Shown: piece after piece, positions 47,680-56,054 of the stretch
Numbering within the stretch: position 1 is the stretch's first letter
Layout: the number at the start of each line of letters is the position of its first letter
Assembly (NCBI RefSeq): GCF_041365695.1
Contig: NZ_JBGFSJ010000005.1
Location: 310,001 to 374,000, forward strand
Reading direction: 5' to 3'
Length of the DNA stretch: 64,000 nucleotides
DNA from: Rhodosalinus sp041365695
Lineage (GTDB): Bacteria; Pseudomonadota; Alphaproteobacteria; Rhodobacterales; Rhodobacteraceae
The notes under the pieces: generated by a model
Told to the model about the DNA's origin: nothing
Databases searched by the model: none
The model's input: the letters and a program-made list of their open reading frames with translations, nothing else
Made by a program: the position numbers and the translations under genes

Positions 47680-49455
47680 ATGCACCCTTATCGCAGCCAC
47701 ACCTGCGCCGAGCTCAGCACCAGCGACGTGGGCCAGACCGTGCGCCTTTCGGGATGGGTGCACCGCGTGCGCGACCACGGCGGCGTGCTTTTCATCGATC
47801 TACGCGACCACTACGGCATCACGCAGGTGCTGTGCGATCCCGACAGCGCGGTCTTCGCCGAGGTGGAGAAGGTGCGCTCGGAATGGTGCGTCCGCATCGA
47901 CGGCGAGGTGAAGGCGCGCGATCCCTCGCTCATCAATCCCAAGATCCCCACCGGCGAGATCGAGGTCTACATCCGCGACATCGAGGTGCTGGGCGCCGCC
48001 GCGGAATTGCCGCTGATGGTGTTCGGAGACCAGGAATACCCCGAGGAGACGCGCCTTCGGTATCGCTACCTCGATCTGCGGCGCGAGGAGATGCAGCGCA
48101 ACATGACGCTTCGGTCGGACGTGGTCGCCTCGATTCGCCGCCGGATGTGGGACATCGGCTTTCGGGAGTACCAGACGCCGATCATCACCGCCTCCTCGCC
48201 CGAGGGCGCGCGCGACTTCCTCGTGCCGTCGCGCCTGCATCCGGGGCGGTTCTACGCGCTGCCGCAGGCGCCTCAGCAGTTCAAGCAGCTGCTGATGGTC
48301 TCGGGCTTCGACAAGTACTTCCAGATCGCGCCCTGCTTCCGCGACGAGGATCCCCGCGCCGACCGCTCGCCCACCGATTTCTACCAGCTCGACATGGAAA
48401 TGAGCTTCGTCACCCAGCAGGACGTCTTCGACACGATCCAGCCAGTGATCGAGGGCGTGTTCGAGGAGTTCGGCGGCGGCCGCAAGGTCGACAAGGTCTG
48501 GCCGCAGATCAGCTTCGCCGACGCGATGCTGCATTACGGAACCGACAAGCCCGATCTGCGCAACCCGATCAAGATGCAGACCGTGTCGGAGCATTTCCGC
48601 GGCTCGGGCTTCGCGATCTTCGCCTCGCTGCTGGAGCAGGAGGGCACCGAGATCCGCGCCATCCCCGCACCGGGCGGCGGCTCGCGCAAGTTCTGCGACC
48701 GGATGAACAAGTTCGCGCAGGAGCAGGGGCTGCCGGGGATGGGCTACATCTTCTGGCGCGACGGCGAGGACGGGGTGGAAGCCGCCGGGCCGCTGGCCAA
48801 GAACATCGGCCCGGAGCGGACCGAGGCGATCCGCCGGCAGCTCGGCCTCGGCAAGGGCGACGCCGCCTTCTTCCTCGGCGGCCGGCCGAAGGAGTTCCAG
48901 ACCGTCGCCGCGCGGGCGCGCGACGTGATCGGCCGCGAGTTGAACCACCTCGACGAGAACCGCTTCGCCTTCGCCTGGATCGTGGATTTCCCGATCTTCG
49001 AGAAGGACGCGGAGACGGGCGAGATCGACTTCGAGCACAACCCCTTCTCGATGCCGCAGGGCGGGATCGACGCGCTGGAGGGCGACCCGCTCGCGGTGAA
49101 GGGGTTCCAGTACGATCTCGCCTGCAACGGCTACGAGCTGGTCTCGGGGGCGATCCGGAACCACCGGCTGGACGTGATGCTGAAGACCTTCGCCATCGCG
49201 GGCTACAGCGAGGCGGAGGTGCGCCGCCGCTTCGGCGGGCTTGCGACCGCCTTCCAGTACGGCGCCCCGCCGCATGGGGGCTGTGCTGCCGGGATCGACC
49301 GGATCGTGATGCTGCTCGCCGACGAGCTCAACATCCGCGAGGTGATCCCCTTCCCGATGAACCAGCGGGCCGAGGACCTGATGATGGGCGCGCCGTCCCA
49401 GCCGTCGCCGGAACAGATGATGGAACTCTCCCTGCGCGTGGTGGAGCGGGACTGA
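47680..49455 (+). CDS. aspS: Aspartate--tRNA ligase
   Basis: AspRS is a class IIb synthetase that charges tRNA-Asp. The 591-residue protein has an N-terminal OB-fold anticodon domain (VRLSGWVHRVRDHGGVLFID). Class II motifs are visible: the flipping region GARDFLVPSRLHPGRFYALP, motif 2 CFRDEDPRADRSPTDFYQLD, and motif 3 GGCAAGIDRIVMLLADELNI. The bacterial GAD insertion lies between motifs 2 and 3. The start follows GGAGG by 5 bases. A TTGACT -35 element lies at 47623-47628. Confidence 0.98.
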   Translation: MHPYRSHTCAELSTSDVGQTVRLSGWVHRVRDHGGVLFIDLRDHYGITQVLCDPDSAVFAEVEKVRSEWCVRIDGEVKARDPSLINPKIPTGEIEVYIRDIEVLGAAAELPLMVFGDQEYPEETRLRYRYLDLRREEMQRNMTLRSDVVASIRRRMWDIGFREYQTPIITASSPEGARDFLVPSRLHPGRFYALPQAPQQFKQLLMVSGFDKYFQIAPCFRDEDPRADRSPTDFYQLDMEMSFVTQQDVFDTIQPVIEGVFEEFGGGRKVDKVWPQISFADAMLHYGTDKPDLRNPIKMQTVSEHFRGSGFAIFASLLEQEGTEIRAIPAPGGGSRKFCDRMNKFAQEQGLPGMGYIFWRDGEDGVEAAGPLAKNIGPERTEAIRRQLGLGKGDAAFFLGGRPKEFQTVAARARDVIGRELNHLDENRFAFAWIVDFPIFEKDAETGEIDFEHNPFSMPQGGIDALEGDPLAVKGFQYDLACNGYELVSGAIRNHRLDVMLKTFAIAGYSEAEVRRRFGGLATAFQYGAPPHGGCAAGIDRIVMLLADELNIREVIPFPMNQRAEDLMMGAPSQPSPEQMMELSLRVVERD

Positions 49456-49464
49456 CGCGCCCCG

Positions 49465-49489
49465 CGGGCGGCGATCACATCGCCGCCCG
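49465..49489. terminator. Bidirectional terminator between aspS and the receiver gene
   Basis: A 10-bp stem CGGGCGGCGA / TCGCCGCCCG with a five-base loop lies between the converging genes. The stop codon of the minus-strand receiver gene sits in the loop. Confidence 0.7.
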
Positions 49490-50194
49490 TTCCGATAGCC
49501 GCTCCTGCAAAAGCCCCGTGACATGCGCGAGCGCGCCGCGCCCGGCGCGCCCCTCGGCGCGGGCGGCCGCGAGGGCCCTTGCGGCCTCGGCCAGAGGCGC
49601 ATCCTCCGCGATCCGGGCCACCCCGCCCAGGAACTGCGCGACGTAGTCGAGCCCGGCCGGCCCCGTCTTGCCGGACAGGACCCTGGCGGCATGCGCGAGG
49701 TCGTCGTGGTAGGCGATCGGGTCGGGCCGGGGCATGGCCCCGATCGCGGCGCGCCCGGGCGCCGATACCTCGACGCTGTCCGGCAGGTGGCTGAGCACCG
49801 CGCGCTGGAAGGCGGCGAGCCCCGGCAAGGGCTTCGGCAGGAACCCGTGGGCACCGGCGGCGAGCGCCGCGCCTTCGGCGCAGGGATCGCCGCTCATCCC
49901 CAGGATGACCTGGGCCGCCGCCGTGGCGCGCGCGGCCTCGGCCAGGAGCTGGGCGCCCGACCCGTCGGGCAGCCCCATGTCCACCAGCAGCACGCTGGGC
50001 CGGTAGACGGCAAGATGGCGCCGCGCGGCGGCAAGACTGTCGGCGCGGCGAATGCGCGCGCCGGACCGCAGGCACAGAAGGCGCAACGCCTCGCTCGCGA
50101 AGCGGCTGTCCTCCACGGCGAGGACGGTCAGCCCGGCAAGCGGGCCCGCGCCGGCGGGGCGGCGAAGCGGGATGATGCGGTCGTGTTCGTCCAT
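49475..50194 (-). CDS. Orphan response-regulator receiver protein
   Basis: The 239-residue protein has a CheY-like receiver domain (about 22-140): VLAVEDSRFASEALRLLCLR with the acidic pair at 28-29, the phospho-acceptor Asp72 in LLVDMGLPDGSG, and Lys121 in HGFLPKPLPG. The remaining 95 residues are helical, with no recognisable DNA-binding or enzymatic domain. PIAYHDDLAHAARVLSGKTG could belong to a degenerate phosphotransfer helix. No histidine kinase is adjacent. The start at MDEHDRIIPLRR follows GAGGAGA. The partner and output are unknown. Confidence 0.85.
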   Translation of the reverse strand: MDEHDRIIPLRRPAGAGPLAGLTVLAVEDSRFASEALRLLCLRSGARIRRADSLAAARRHLAVYRPSVLLVDMGLPDGSGAQLLAEAARATAAAQVILGMSGDPCAEGAALAAGAHGFLPKPLPGLAAFQRAVLSHLPDSVEVSAPGRAAIGAMPRPDPIAYHDDLAHAARVLSGKTGPAGLDYVAQFLGGVARIAEDAPLAEAARALAAARAEGRAGRGALAHVTGLLQERLSERAAM

Positions 50195-50344
50195 TGGCGG
50201 TCTCCTCTCACGCGGTGTGCTGGCCGAGTCGGAGCATTGGCCCCGCGTGGTGAAGGAGGGGTTAAGCGCCGCGGCTTCCCCTTGCGGCCGCGGTGCTTCC
50301 TGTCCCATATGATGGCAACGCGCGAAACAGGAAGGCCCCGTCCC

Positions 50345-50749
<405 letters not shown>

Positions 50750-50796
50750 GCCCGGCAGCCGCGCCGCCGCCGGCGCAAGCCTGAAAGGATCCCCGC

Positions 50797-51090
50797 ATGT
50801 CCATCGCCTCGGCGCTCGTGCTCTACGCCGTCATCTGGTTCATGACGTTGCTGGTCGCGCTGCCCATCCGGATCCAGACCCAGGGCGATCTCGGCAAGGT
50901 GACCGACGGCACGCATGCGAGCGCGCCCGAACATCATCACCTGGGCCGGAAGATCCGGATCGTCACGGTGGTCTCCCTGCTTCTCTGGGCGGTGATCGCG
51001 GGCATCATCCTGTCGGGATGGATCACGGTGCAGGACATCGACTTCTTCAACCGGATGCGTCCCCCTTCAGCCGGTGGTACAGGTGCGTGA
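50797..51090 (+). CDS. DUF1467 family membrane protein
   Basis: This is a 97-residue protein with two hydrophobic segments (about 3-21 and 54-76) around a His-rich, polar loop (HASAPEHHHLGRKIRI). It matches the DUF1467 family that commonly follows mce; the function is unknown. Its last 44 bases overlap the end of the opposing EI24-like gene, so the two transcripts are antisense at their 3' ends. Confidence 0.88.
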   Translation: MSIASALVLYAVIWFMTLLVALPIRIQTQGDLGKVTDGTHASAPEHHHLGRKIRIVTVVSLLLWAVIAGIILSGWITVQDIDFFNRMRPPSAGGTGA

Positions 51091-51745
51091 AGGTGGCTGC
51101 GCCGAGGATCGGCACGAAGAGGTTCAGCACCGGCACGACGAGCGGCAGCGCCATCAGCACGCCGGCCGCCCAGATCGTCGCCGCGTGACGCCGGCGTAGC
51201 CGCAACGCGCCCGCGCGCCCTTCGCGCCGCATCGCCGCCACGGTGAAGTATTCCCGCCCGAGCAGGTAGCCGTTCACGGCGATGAAGACGGGCGCACCCG
51301 CGACCGGCAGCACGAGGATCAAGAGAAGCGCCGCGGCGTTCGCGGCGATCAGGACGCCCATTGCGGCAAGACCGTCCCGCACGGCATCGGACACGGGCAC
51401 GGCGGGCGCGGGCGGCAGGCCGGGGAAATGACGATCCTCCACGGCCTCGGCCACCTCTTCGAGGAACATGGACACGAAGGCCGACGCGACGGGCACCATC
51501 AGGAACACCGACAGCACGAGCATGAGCAGCAGGAACGCCCAGCTCAGCACGTTGTCCACCCAGCCGACCTCGCCCAGAAGCGGGAGGGTGACGGTATCGC
51601 CCACGAGCCAGCCCACCCCCCAGACGAGCACCGCGGTAACCGCCGCCAACAGCAGCGCCGTCAGCCCCAGCCCGCGCCAGAACACCGCGCGGAAGCGGCG
51701 GTCGCCGATCTGGCCCAGCGCCTTGAGGAAATCGCCCAGGATCAC
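51047..51745 (-). CDS. EI24 domain-containing (CysZ-like) membrane protein
   Basis: This is a polytopic inner-membrane protein of about 232 residues with four or more hydrophobic stretches, including LGLTALLLAAVTAVLVWGVG and AFLLLMLVLSVFLMVPVASA. It resembles the EI24/CysZ family; CysZ is a sulfate channel in enterobacteria, but this distant relative need not carry sulfate. The GTG at 51745 overlaps the nitroreductase stop (GTGA) and gives ILGDFLKALGQIGDRRF at the N-terminus. An ATG at 51757 is also possible and would add four residues. Confidence 0.82.
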   Translation of the reverse strand: MILGDFLKALGQIGDRRFRAVFWRGLGLTALLLAAVTAVLVWGVGWLVGDTVTLPLLGEVGWVDNVLSWAFLLLMLVLSVFLMVPVASAFVSMFLEEVAEAVEDRHFPGLPPAPAVPVSDAVRDGLAAMGVLIAANAAALLLILVLPVAGAPVFIAVNGYLLGREYFTVAAMRREGRAGALRLRRRHAATIWAAGVLMALPLVVPVLNLFVPILGAATFTHLYHRLKGDASG

Positions 51746-52320
51746 TCCGTCACCCATGTGACGATCGCGTCGAGGTCGGGCCGCGGGCGTTCCGGCGGCG
51801 CGGCGCTTTCGGTGCCGATATGGATGAAACCGGCCACCCGTTCGCCGTCCGCAAGGCCCAGCGCCGCGCGGCCGAAGGTCGGGTCGTGGGCGGGCCAGCC
51901 GGACAGCCAGTTGGCGCCCCAGCCGGAGGCCAGCGCGGCATTGAGCAGCGACAGGCAGGCCGCGCCGGCCGAATAGGTCTGTTCGAGCGGCGGGATCTTC
52001 TCGGAGGGCTTCTGCACCTCGATCACCGCCACCGCGAGCGGGCTGTCGGCGAATTGCCGGGCATCCTTGTCGGTGTCGGGGTCGGGCCGACCGAGCTCGG
52101 CGGCCCGTGCCCGGGCCGCGGCGGCCAGCCGGTCGAGCGCGCCGCGTTCCAGCACGACGAAGCGCCACGGCTCCAGCTTGCCATGATCGGGCACCCGTGC
52201 CGCCGCCTTCAGGATCGGCGCCAGCGCCGCGCGGTCGGGGGCGGGGGCGCCCAGCGTCTTGGCCGGGCGCGAGCGGCGGCTCAGCATGAATTCGAGAGCG
52301 GCGGGATTGGGCGCGGGCAT
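51742..52320 (-). CDS. Nitroreductase family protein
   Basis: The 192-residue FMN-dependent oxidoreductase has FMLSRRSRPAKTLGAPAPDR near the N-terminus. ARVPDHGKLEPWRFVVLERG matches the YdjA-type small nitroreductases, and SAGAACLSLLNAALASGWGA follows with a short C-terminus. The natural substrate is unknown. The start at MPAPNPAALEF has GAAGGAGAGACC just upstream. The stop overlaps the EI24-like gene, so the two form a small operon. Confidence 0.93.
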   Translation of the reverse strand: MPAPNPAALEFMLSRRSRPAKTLGAPAPDRAALAPILKAAARVPDHGKLEPWRFVVLERGALDRLAAAARARAAELGRPDPDTDKDARQFADSPLAVAVIEVQKPSEKIPPLEQTYSAGAACLSLLNAALASGWGANWLSGWPAHDPTFGRAALGLADGERVAGFIHIGTESAAPPERPRPDLDAIVTWVTE

Positions 52321-52423
52321 GGTCTCTCCTTCGGTGATACCGACTATCTCGGCCACGGCGGGGCGGGTTTCAAGCGGCGTCGCGCTCTGGACGGGTGGTC
52401 GCGTCCCGTGGAAGGGACATGTC

Positions 52424-52678
52424 ATGGCATTGCCGGACCTTACGCATCTCGCCCGGCCGGGCGCGCAGATCGCGCTGCGCGTGACGCCGCGCGCGGGGCG
52501 GGAGCGGCTCGTCGAAGAGGCGGGGCGCCTGCGCGCCTACGTCACCGCGCCGCCCGAAGGCGGCCGCGCGACGACCGCGGCGCAGGCGCTTCTGGCCCGG
52601 GCCATGGGTGTCGCGAAGACGCGGCTGACCCTCGTGCGTGGCGCGCGCTCGCGCGAGAAGGTGTTCCGTCTGGACTGA
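52424..52678 (+). CDS. DUF167 (YggU-like) family protein
   Basis: This is an 84-residue protein of the DUF167/YggU family, a small alpha-beta fold of unknown function. Typical sequence is IALRVTPRAGRERLVEEAGR, then LRAYVTAPPEGGRATTAAQA and KTRLTLVRGARSREKVFRL. The start at 52424 gives the family N-terminus; in-frame sequence before it overlaps the nitroreductase leader. It stands alone on the plus strand. Confidence 0.92.
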   Translation: MALPDLTHLARPGAQIALRVTPRAGRERLVEEAGRLRAYVTAPPEGGRATTAAQALLARAMGVAKTRLTLVRGARSREKVFRLD

Positions 52679-52693
52679 CGGCCAAGGCGCCGC

Positions 52694-52930
52694 TCAGCCG
52701 CCGTTGCGGCGCTTGTAGACGCCCTCGGGAAGCTCGATCGCCGCGGCGAGGTCGCGCATCTGCGACATGGAGAGCGTGATGCGGTTCACCCGGTCGGTCC
52801 GCGGGTCGTACTGCTCGACCGTGACGCATTCCTCGAAGCCGTGCACGATGACATCTTCCTGAAGCGGCACCTCGCCCTCGTCGACCAGGGTGACCACGGT
52901 GGCGTCGAATTCGTGCTCGATGCTGAACAT
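52694..52930 (-). CDS. Conserved small hypothetical protein
   Basis: This is an acidic 78-residue protein (MFSIEHEFDATVVTLVDEGE...), predicted mixed beta-alpha, with EECVTVEQYDPRTDRVNRIT and LSMSQMRDLAAAIELPEGVY. There is no membrane segment or known motif. The coding-like composition and clean boundaries argue that it is real. It converges with the DUF167 gene. No strong ribosome site is visible. I do not recognise a function. Confidence 0.7.
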   Translation of the reverse strand: MFSIEHEFDATVVTLVDEGEVPLQEDVIVHGFEECVTVEQYDPRTDRVNRITLSMSQMRDLAAAIELPEGVYKRRNGG

Positions 52931-53058
52931 GACCGAAGCCTAGCGGCGCGCGAGGCGGATGTGCAAGTTCATCGGCGGATCACGCCGAAATGTCTGGAAC
53001 CGGGCCGCGGCGTGCCGATACTGGGACCGGTGTCGAAACGCGAGGTCACGGGAAAACG

Positions 53059-53784
53059 ATGCTCGGCTCCGCCATCCGCTCCGCGCTTGCCCTTCTCGCC
53101 CTCGCCATCACGCTGGGCGGCTGCGCGCCGGTTCCCGTCCCGCAAACCCCGGATGCCCCGGCCGCGTCACCGTCCGAGGAGGCGCGCGTCCGCGCCGACG
53201 CCGCCGTGCGCCGTTTCGTGGAGGTGGTGGACAGGGTGGAGCCTGTCGCGGAAGCGGAGTGCCGGGAGATCTCGCCGGCCCTCGACTGCGACTTCCGGAT
53301 CGTGGTGGACGACCGCCCCGGGCTTCCGCCGAACGCGTTCCAGACGCGCGACCCGGCCGGGCGGCCGGTCGTGGCGCTCAACATTCCGCTGATCGCCACG
53401 GTGCGCAACGCCGACGAATTGGCCTTCGTGATCGGCCACGAGGCGGCGCACCATGTTCTGGGGCATATCGACCGCCAGCGCGAGAACGCGCGTGCCGGCG
53501 CGCTGGTTTTCGGAGAGATCGCGGCCCGCGGTGGCGCCGGGCTCGAGGCGGTGCGGTCGGCCCAGGAAGTCGGCGCGATCCTCGGGGCGCGGAGCTACTC
53601 CAAGGATTTCGAGCTGGAGGCCGACGCGCTCGGGACGGTGATCGCCGCGCGGGCGGGCTATGACCCGGTGCGCGGCGCGGCCTTCTTCACGCGCCTTCCC
53701 GATCCCGGCAACCGCTTCCTGGGCACGCATCCGCCCAACGCCGCGCGGAGCGACCTCGTGCGCCGGGTCGCGTCAGGGCTCTGA
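53059..53784 (+). CDS. Lipoprotein M48 family metallopeptidase
   Basis: The 241-residue protein has a lipoprotein signal (LALAITLGGCAPVPV, Cys22) and a zinc protease motif HEAAH (127-131) in FVIGHEAAHHVLGHIDR. A downstream ELEADALGTV provides the third ligand, and the typical ending is THPPNAARSDLVRR. Periplasmic M48 proteins such as BepA/LoiP act in envelope quality control; that role here is inferred. The start at MLGSAIRSALALL is the one that gives a proper signal peptide. Confidence 0.92.
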   Translation: MLGSAIRSALALLALAITLGGCAPVPVPQTPDAPAASPSEEARVRADAAVRRFVEVVDRVEPVAEAECREISPALDCDFRIVVDDRPGLPPNAFQTRDPAGRPVVALNIPLIATVRNADELAFVIGHEAAHHVLGHIDRQRENARAGALVFGEIAARGGAGLEAVRSAQEVGAILGARSYSKDFELEADALGTVIAARAGYDPVRGAAFFTRLPDPGNRFLGTHPPNAARSDLVRRVASGL

Positions 53785-53804
53785 GCCGGGGCGGGCCGGC
53801 GGGC

Positions 53805-53818
53805 TTGACCTGCATCAA
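53805..53818. promoter_or_regulatory. Fnr-type box upstream of the Cys-rich triplet
   Basis: TTGACCTGCATCAA matches TTGAT-N4-ATCAA at 9 of 10 positions, with exact TTGA / TCAA half-sites. It is centred about 65 bases before the first Cys-rich gene. Confidence 0.7.
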
Positions 53819-53876
53819 AGCGCCCCCGGCGACGGGCAGGCACCCTCTTCCCGTAACGTCATGGAAGGAGGCCGCC

Positions 53877-54134
53877 ATGCAGGGTCAGAAGACGCTCAAG
53901 CGCCACGCCAACCTCGTGGACCGGATGGCCACGACGCTGGGCATCGACCTCGAGGAGAAGGCGCTTCGCGGCGAGCTCGCCTTCAACGAGATCGCCGACT
54001 CGGTGCTTGCCTGCAGCGGGTGCACGAGTCCCGGCCGGTGCGAGGCCTGGCTCGACGAGCACGCCGCGGGCAGCGACGCGGCGCCGGAATATTGCCGCAA
54101 CGCCGATCTTTTCGCCCGCCTCGGCGGACGCTGA
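53877..54134 (+). CDS. Small Cys-rich protein 1 (DUF6455-like)
   Basis: This is an 85-residue soluble helical protein, MQGQKTLKRHANLVDRMATT onward. The family pattern is at residues 44-80: CSGCTSPGRCEAWLDEH, then EYCRNADLF, that is CxxCx5CxxWL...CRN. Four cysteines suggest metal or Fe-S binding or disulfide chemistry, but nothing is proven. An excellent GGAAGGAGG ribosome site precedes the start. It is the first of three paralogues behind an Fnr-type box. An in-frame upstream extension would start inside the box. Confidence 0.88.
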   Translation: MQGQKTLKRHANLVDRMATTLGIDLEEKALRGELAFNEIADSVLACSGCTSPGRCEAWLDEHAAGSDAAPEYCRNADLFARLGGR

Positions 54135-54144
54135 GGCGCGGGTC

Positions 54145-54435
54145 GTGCCGCGCCCTCTCGGCCCGCCCGGACGGCACTACTGGCTTTTGCAGCGCATGGC
54201 GCGCGTCACCGGCGCGGATACCGCCGGAGCGTGGGCCAGGGGGTGGCTTTCCGCGCCCGACTGGCGCGACATGGTGGACCGGTGCCGCGCCTGCGACAGG
54301 CTGGAGCGGTGCGGGCGCTGGCTCGATCTGCACGAGCGCGAGAATTGCCCCGCGGTCGCGCCGCCGCGGGGATGCCGCAACAGCGAGCGCCTTTCGAGGC
54401 TCTCGCAACCGGAAAAGGAGGCCACTCAGCCATGA
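54145..54435 (+). CDS. Small Cys-rich protein 2 (DUF6455-like)
   Basis: This is the second paralogue, about 96 residues from a GTG start (VPRPLGPPGRHYWLLQRMAR). It carries the same motif, CRACDRLERCGRWLDLHERE then GCRNSERL. An extra Cys (ENCPAV) lies between the third and last conserved cysteines. The start is the least certain of the three; a later ATG (54196) would give a shorter protein. The stop overlaps the start of the third gene (ATGA), so the two are translationally coupled. Confidence 0.8.
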   Translation: MPRPLGPPGRHYWLLQRMARVTGADTAGAWARGWLSAPDWRDMVDRCRACDRLERCGRWLDLHERENCPAVAPPRGCRNSERLSRLSQPEKEATQP

Positions 54436-54689
54436 ACGCGATCGGAACCCCGGAGCGCCATTTCTGGATCACGCGCAGCGTGGCGCGGGCGATGGGCATC
54501 AGCCTGTCCGACGCGCTCGCCGCCGAACGGCTCACGCCGCAGGTCTATGCCCGGATGGTCGAGAACTGTGCCGCCTGTCCTCAGGCGCGGGCCTGCCAGG
54601 AATGGCTGGGCAGGCAAAGCATCGGTCATGCGCCGACCCCGCTGACGGGGTGCCGGAACTACGGGGCGATGATCGCGCTGAAGGCGTGA
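54432..54689 (+). CDS. Small Cys-rich protein 3 (DUF6455-like)
   Basis: This is the third paralogue, 85 residues (MNAIGTPERHFWITRSVARA...). It shares with protein 2 the opening RHxWxxxxxARxxG, and with both others CAACPQARACQEWLGR and TGCRNYGAM. It ends 10 bases before the stop of the converging NDUFA9-like gene. The order and overlaps indicate a single transcript 53877-54689. Confidence 0.87.
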   Translation: MNAIGTPERHFWITRSVARAMGISLSDALAAERLTPQVYARMVENCAACPQARACQEWLGRQSIGHAPTPLTGCRNYGAMIALKA

Positions 54690-54699
54690 CCGGGGGCGG

Positions 54700-55686
54700 T
54701 CAGTCCCGCAGGTTGCGGGCCGAGTCCTTGATCGCGGTATACTGGCCCGAGGGCCGGAAGCGCCAAAGGTACTCGGGCAGCACCGCCTCCATCGACACAG
54801 GCGCGATGCCGAGCTCGGCAAAGCCGCGCGCCCCGTCCGCGACGACGTTGTCGCGGCCGAGCTGACGCACCTGGTCGCGGGTCAGTGTGCCGTTGCGGTA
54901 AAGCCGAAGAGTGGCGCGCTCCAGCCCGTCGAGGCCAGCCGCCATGATCCGCGCCACCCAGAATGGCACGCTGATCACCAGGCGGCGCCGCCGGATCACG
55001 CCCAGCATGAGCTGCATGAGTTCGCGGAACGTGTCGACGTCCGGGCCGCCCAGCTCGTAGATGCCGGGCTCGGCACGGCCGGTGACGCCCTCCACCGCCG
55101 CGGCCGCGACATCGTCGACATAGGCCGGCTGGAATCGGACATTCGCGCCGACGACCGGGATCGCCGGGCTGAACCGCGCCATGCCCGCGAACCGGTTGAA
55201 GAAGTCGTCCTCCGGGCCGAACAGGACCGAGGGCCGCAGGATCACCGCCTGCGGCATCGCCTCGAGCACCCGGCGCTCTCCTTCGGCCTTGCTGCGCGCG
55301 TAGAGACTGGGACCCTCGGGATCGGCGCCGATCGCCGAGATCTGGACCATGCGCGCCGCGCCGGCCTCCGCCGCGATCCGGGCGATTCGGCCCGCGCCCT
55401 CGGCCTGTACCGCGTCGAAGTTGTTCTTGCCGAACGAATCGAAGGTGCCCACGCAGTTGACGACCGCGTCCGCGCCCTGCGCGACGGCGGCGACGCTGGC
55501 ATCGTCACGGATGTTGCAGAAAAGCGGCTCGACCTGTCCGACGACACCATAGGGGCGCACGAAATGCGCGTCGTTCGGATTCCGCACCGCGACGCGCACG
55601 CGCCAGCCTTCCTGGGCCATTCGCCGCGCGATGTAGCGCCCGAGGAATCCCGAGCCGCCGTAGATCGTGACGAGCTGCGCCATCAT
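54700..55686 (-). CDS. Complex I NDUFA9-like NAD(P)-binding protein
   Basis: The 328-residue atypical short-chain dehydrogenase is related to the NDUFA9 accessory subunit of complex I. The N-terminal Rossmann motif is VTIYGGSGFLGRYIARRMAQ. ADAVVNCVGTFDSFGKNNFD and RMVQISAIGADPEGPSLYAR follow, the latter with the altered active-site region of the family, then AVILRPSVLFGPEDDFFNRF. In bacteria such proteins are thought to bind NADPH structurally; direct association with complex I is not shown. The start is 55686 or 55683 (tandem Met). Confidence 0.92.
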   Translation of the reverse strand: MMAQLVTIYGGSGFLGRYIARRMAQEGWRVRVAVRNPNDAHFVRPYGVVGQVEPLFCNIRDDASVAAVAQGADAVVNCVGTFDSFGKNNFDAVQAEGAGRIARIAAEAGAARMVQISAIGADPEGPSLYARSKAEGERRVLEAMPQAVILRPSVLFGPEDDFFNRFAGMARFSPAIPVVGANVRFQPAYVDDVAAAAVEGVTGRAEPGIYELGGPDVDTFRELMQLMLGVIRRRRLVISVPFWVARIMAAGLDGLERATLRLYRNGTLTRDQVRQLGRDNVVADGARGFAELGIAPVSMEAVLPEYLWRFRPSGQYTAIKDSARNLRD

Positions 55687-55771
55687 GGGCCTCCGCTACG
55701 CGTGTGACGCGCCTTCCTTACCGCCCGGCCGGGGGTGAAACAAGGCGGCCCGGCACCTCGTCGAATCGCCG

Positions 55772-55800
55772 TTGACAGGTCCCTGGGCCGGGGCTACACC
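55772..55800 (+). promoter_or_regulatory. Sigma-70 promoter of tRNA-Leu
   Basis: TTGACA (55772-55777), a 17-base spacer and TACACC (55795-55800) lie 16 bases before the mature tRNA 5' end. Confidence 0.75.
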
Positions 55801-55816
55801 GCCGCTCACGACACCT

Positions 55817-55903
55817 GCCCAGGTGGCGGAACTGGTAGACGCGCTAGCTTCAGGTGCTAGTGCCCGTATGGGCGTGGAGGTTCGAGTCCTCTCCTGGGCA
55901 CCA
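55817..55903 (+). tRNA. tRNA-Leu (anticodon CAG)
   Basis: This is an 87-base class II tRNA with a 7-bp acceptor stem GCCCAGG / CCTGGGC, discriminator A and encoded CCA. The anticodon stem-loop is CTAGC-TTCAGGT-GCTAG (anticodon CAG), there is a long variable arm, and the T-loop is GGTTCGAGTCC. It reads CUG codons. A 6-bp hairpin ATTATC / GATAAT immediately follows (55903-55919). Confidence 0.97.
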
Positions 55904-56054
55904 TTATCGGCCGGATAATTGGCATGGTCGTCCTGAAATTCCCCGGATGCTTGTCCCCCGTATCGCAGACCGTCCCGGACGCTGCATGGTGCAAAGGATG
56001 CAAGCCGCATTGTCGGACTCTCGGCGCTGCGACAGCGACGTGGGAGCCAATGTA

